This document shows positions 32,599 through 33,994 of a stretch of 33,994 nucleotides of DNA, in pieces. The notes under the pieces were generated by a model. That model saw only the letters and a program-made list of their open reading frames with translations, was not told the origin of the DNA and searched no databases. A program made the position numbers and the translations under genes. The DNA comes from RGIG3009 sp045578425 (lineage in GTDB: Bacteria > Bacillota > Clostridia > Oscillospirales > Acutalibacteraceae): the NCBI GenBank assembly GCA_045578425.1, contig JAZNKF010000044.1:1-33994 (forward strand), written 5' to 3'. Positions within the stretch are counted from its first letter, which is position 1. Each line of letters opens with the position of its first letter.

Positions 32599-32660
32599 AC
32601 TTCTCCTATTATCCCATTATCCGAGAATAATGTCAATAATTTTTCAAAAAATGCCAAAAA

Positions 32661-33845
32661 TCACCGCAAAACGTCAAGTAAAGCGTCCACACGGTCGGTT
32701 TTTTCCCACACAACGTCCAAATCTTCGCGACCCAAATGACCGTACGCTGCTAACTTGCGGTAGATGGGACGGCGAAGTTGCAACGTGTCGATAATAGCGG
32801 CGGGACGAAAGTCAAACACTTTGCCGACGGCTTTTGCTAATACTTCATCTGAAAATTTGCCGGTGCCGTGGGTATCCACACGTACCGAAACAGGGTTGGC
32901 AACACCAATTGCATAGGCTAATTGCACTTCGCAACGCGATGCCAAACCGGCAGCCACCACGTTTTTAGCAGCGTAACGCGCCATGTACGAGGCGGAACGG
33001 TCAACCTTTGTCGGGTCTTTTCCCGAAAAAGCGCCGCCGCCGTGACAGGCATAGCCACCATAGGTGTCCACAATAATTTTTCTGCCGGTCAGTCCACTGT
33101 CACCTTGCGGACCACCCACAACAAAGCGGCCGGTAGGGTTGACAAAAATTTTCGTGTTATCGTCCAACAAATCAGAGGGAACAATGGGTTTAATCAGTTT
33201 TTCTACCATGTCTTGGCGAATGGTTTCTAACGATACGTTTTCATCGTGTTGGGTGGACACGACCACCGCTTCCACGCGCACGGGTTTGTCGTCTTCGTAT
33301 TCCACGGTAACTTGCGTTTTCCCGTCGGGGCGCAAATACGGCAAAGTGCCGTTTTTGCGCAGAGCCGCCAATTTTTTTGCCAAACGATGGGCAAGCGAAA
33401 TGGGCAACGGCATTTTTTCCGGTGTTTCATCACACGCATAGCCAAACATTAACCCTTGGTCACCCGCGCCGATTTGGTCGTACGCATCGGCTTTAACAGT
33501 ACCGCGAGATTCGAGCGCATCGTTAACACCCATGGCAATATCGGGGGATTGCTCGTCCAAAACGGTTAATACCGCACACGTGTTTCCGTTAAAGCCGACG
33601 GCTGCGCTGTCGTAACCGATATCGCATATCACATCACGGGCAATGCGCGGGATATCCACGTAGCATGAGGTGGAAATTTCGCCCATCACCAACACCATAC
33701 CGGTGGTGGCAACCGTTTCACACGCCACGTGTGCCGTGGGGTCTTTTTCGATAATGGCATCTAAAACCGCATCGGAAATTTGGTCGCAAACTTTGTCGGG
33801 ATGACCTTCTGTTACGGATTCGGATGTAAAAAAGTGTTTTGCCAT
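32661..33845 (-). CDS. metK: S-adenosylmethionine synthetase
   Basis: Makes SAM from methionine and ATP. 394 aa from MAKHFFTSES at 33845, chosen because GGAGA precedes it; upstream ATGs would begin inside the terminator region. Motifs: TEGHPDKVCDQISDAVLDA (residues ~11-29), GAGDQGLMFGYA near 120, GGAFSGKDPTKVDRSA near 265, and the C-terminal DLTKPIY-like region as RRPIYRKLAAYGHLGRED. Controlled by the SAM-I riboswitch directly upstream, giving feedback by its own product. It ends 62 bp before rsmD, whose enzyme uses SAM. Confidence 0.98.
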   Translation of the reverse strand: MAKHFFTSESVTEGHPDKVCDQISDAVLDAIIEKDPTAHVACETVATTGMVLVMGEISTSCYVDIPRIARDVICDIGYDSAAVGFNGNTCAVLTVLDEQSPDIAMGVNDALESRGTVKADAYDQIGAGDQGLMFGYACDETPEKMPLPISLAHRLAKKLAALRKNGTLPYLRPDGKTQVTVEYEDDKPVRVEAVVVSTQHDENVSLETIRQDMVEKLIKPIVPSDLLDDNTKIFVNPTGRFVVGGPQGDSGLTGRKIIVDTYGGYACHGGGAFSGKDPTKVDRSASYMARYAAKNVVAAGLASRCEVQLAYAIGVANPVSVRVDTHGTGKFSDEVLAKAVGKVFDFRPAAIIDTLQLRRPIYRKLAAYGHLGREDLDVVWEKTDRVDALLDVLR

Positions 33846-33865
33846 AAAAACGTCTCCTTTTTTCA

Positions 33866-33987
33866 TAAAAAACGCCCCGCCACAGAGAGCGGAGCGTTTA
33901 TCCACCTCATCTATCAGGATTTAGCACCTTGCACGTTGCAGGTTGCCGGGCTTCGCAGGGCCTGTCCCTCCGCCGCTCTTGATAAGG
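33866..33987 (-). ncRNA. SAM-I (S-box) riboswitch with terminator
   Basis: On the minus strand the conserved S-box core is clear. P1 CCTTATC (33987-33981) pairs with GATGAGG (33911-33905). The core reads CAAGAGCGGCGGAGGGA, then GGCCC, GAAGCCCGGCAACC, AAGGTGCTAAATCC, matching the SAM-I consensus at its invariant positions. The expression platform is a terminator (AACGCTCCGC with GCGGGGCGTT, 33898-33889 and 33880-33871, one U-G pair) followed by TTTTTT, 25 nt before the metK ATG. When SAM binds, the terminator forms and metK is off. The promoter lies beyond the window edge. Confidence 0.95.
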
Positions 33988-33994
33988 ACCTATT

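Noticed and set aside
32608..32636. TTGACA-17-GATAAT on the minus strand before rsmD
   Set aside because: The -10 would place the RNA start inside the ribosome site, leaving almost no leader. The hexamers fit, but the position makes it doubtful; transcription may come from metK.
1..33994. CRISPR arrays, rRNA, tRNA genes, full insertion sequences or phage genes
   Set aside because: I looked for spaced direct repeats, tRNA cloverleaf motifs, transposase or integrase motifs and phage structural proteins and saw none.

Overview
The window looks like a chromosomal piece of an anaerobic Gram-positive Firmicute, most likely a gut Clostridia member (Oscillospirales/Ruminococcaceae-like). The reasons are a SAM-I (S-box) riboswitch before metK, a two-protein GlgC/GlgD ADP-glucose pyrophosphorylase, a split CpsC/CpsD tyrosine-kinase pair, a biotin-dependent Na+-pump decarboxylase beta subunit, strong sigma-A-type promoters and U-tract terminators. 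No species can be named from the sequence alone.

Layout. 1-1386 (-): alanine/glycine:Na+ symporter, cut by the window edge. 1.7-3.4 kb (+): an ECF-type sigma factor with a long C-terminal extension, followed by 500 bp of hairpins and an interspersed palindromic repeat. 3.9-4.3 kb (+): a hotdog thioesterase. 4.56-4.80 kb (-): a decayed gene fragment. 4.8-16.6 kb (-): one glycogen operon, transcribed glgC-glgD-glgB-glgP-(pgi remnant)-glgA-amylase/MalQ fusion. It starts from a good promoter, then a ~215-nt leader that holds an intrinsic terminator and a chain of overlapping mini-ORFs. 17.1-18.1 kb (-): an ATP-pyrophosphatase-only GMP synthase. 18.2-20.0 kb (-): a Gfo/Idh/MocA oxidoreductase plus a TIM-barrel epimerase. 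20.1-22.8 kb (-): valS. 22.9-26.3 kb (-): CpsC, CpsD and a CapD-like dehydratase (polysaccharide assembly). 26.5-29.3 kb (+): decarboxylase beta subunit, a 42-residue gamma-like membrane peptide and proS, tightly coupled. 29.33-29.61 kb: a TTAA-bounded, highly structured palindromic element. 29.6-31.0 kb (+): a cytoplasmic cyclophilin and a lipoprotein cyclophilin, overlapping. 31.1-32.6 kb (-): rsmD, coaD and a coiled-coil protein joined by ATGA-type overlaps. 32.7-33.99 kb (-): metK with its SAM riboswitch.

How the parts work together. The glycogen operon covers ADP-glucose synthesis (GlgC/GlgD), chain elongation (GlgA), branching (GlgB), phosphorolysis (GlgP), and debranching or glucan transfer (the fusion). 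Arginine codons in the glycogen genes I sampled include many AGA, while the flanking symporter, guaA and proS genes use almost only CGN. Together with gene remnants, repeats and AT-rich DNA around 1.6-5 kb, this suggests that roughly 1.6-17 kb is an acquired or rearranged block; an assembly join is the alternative.

The items most worth a second look are the structured TTAA element at 29331-29610, the putative attenuator leader of glgC, the sigma factor with a fused sensor-like C-terminus, the pgi remnant inside the glycogen operon, and the GMP synthase that lacks its glutaminase domain.
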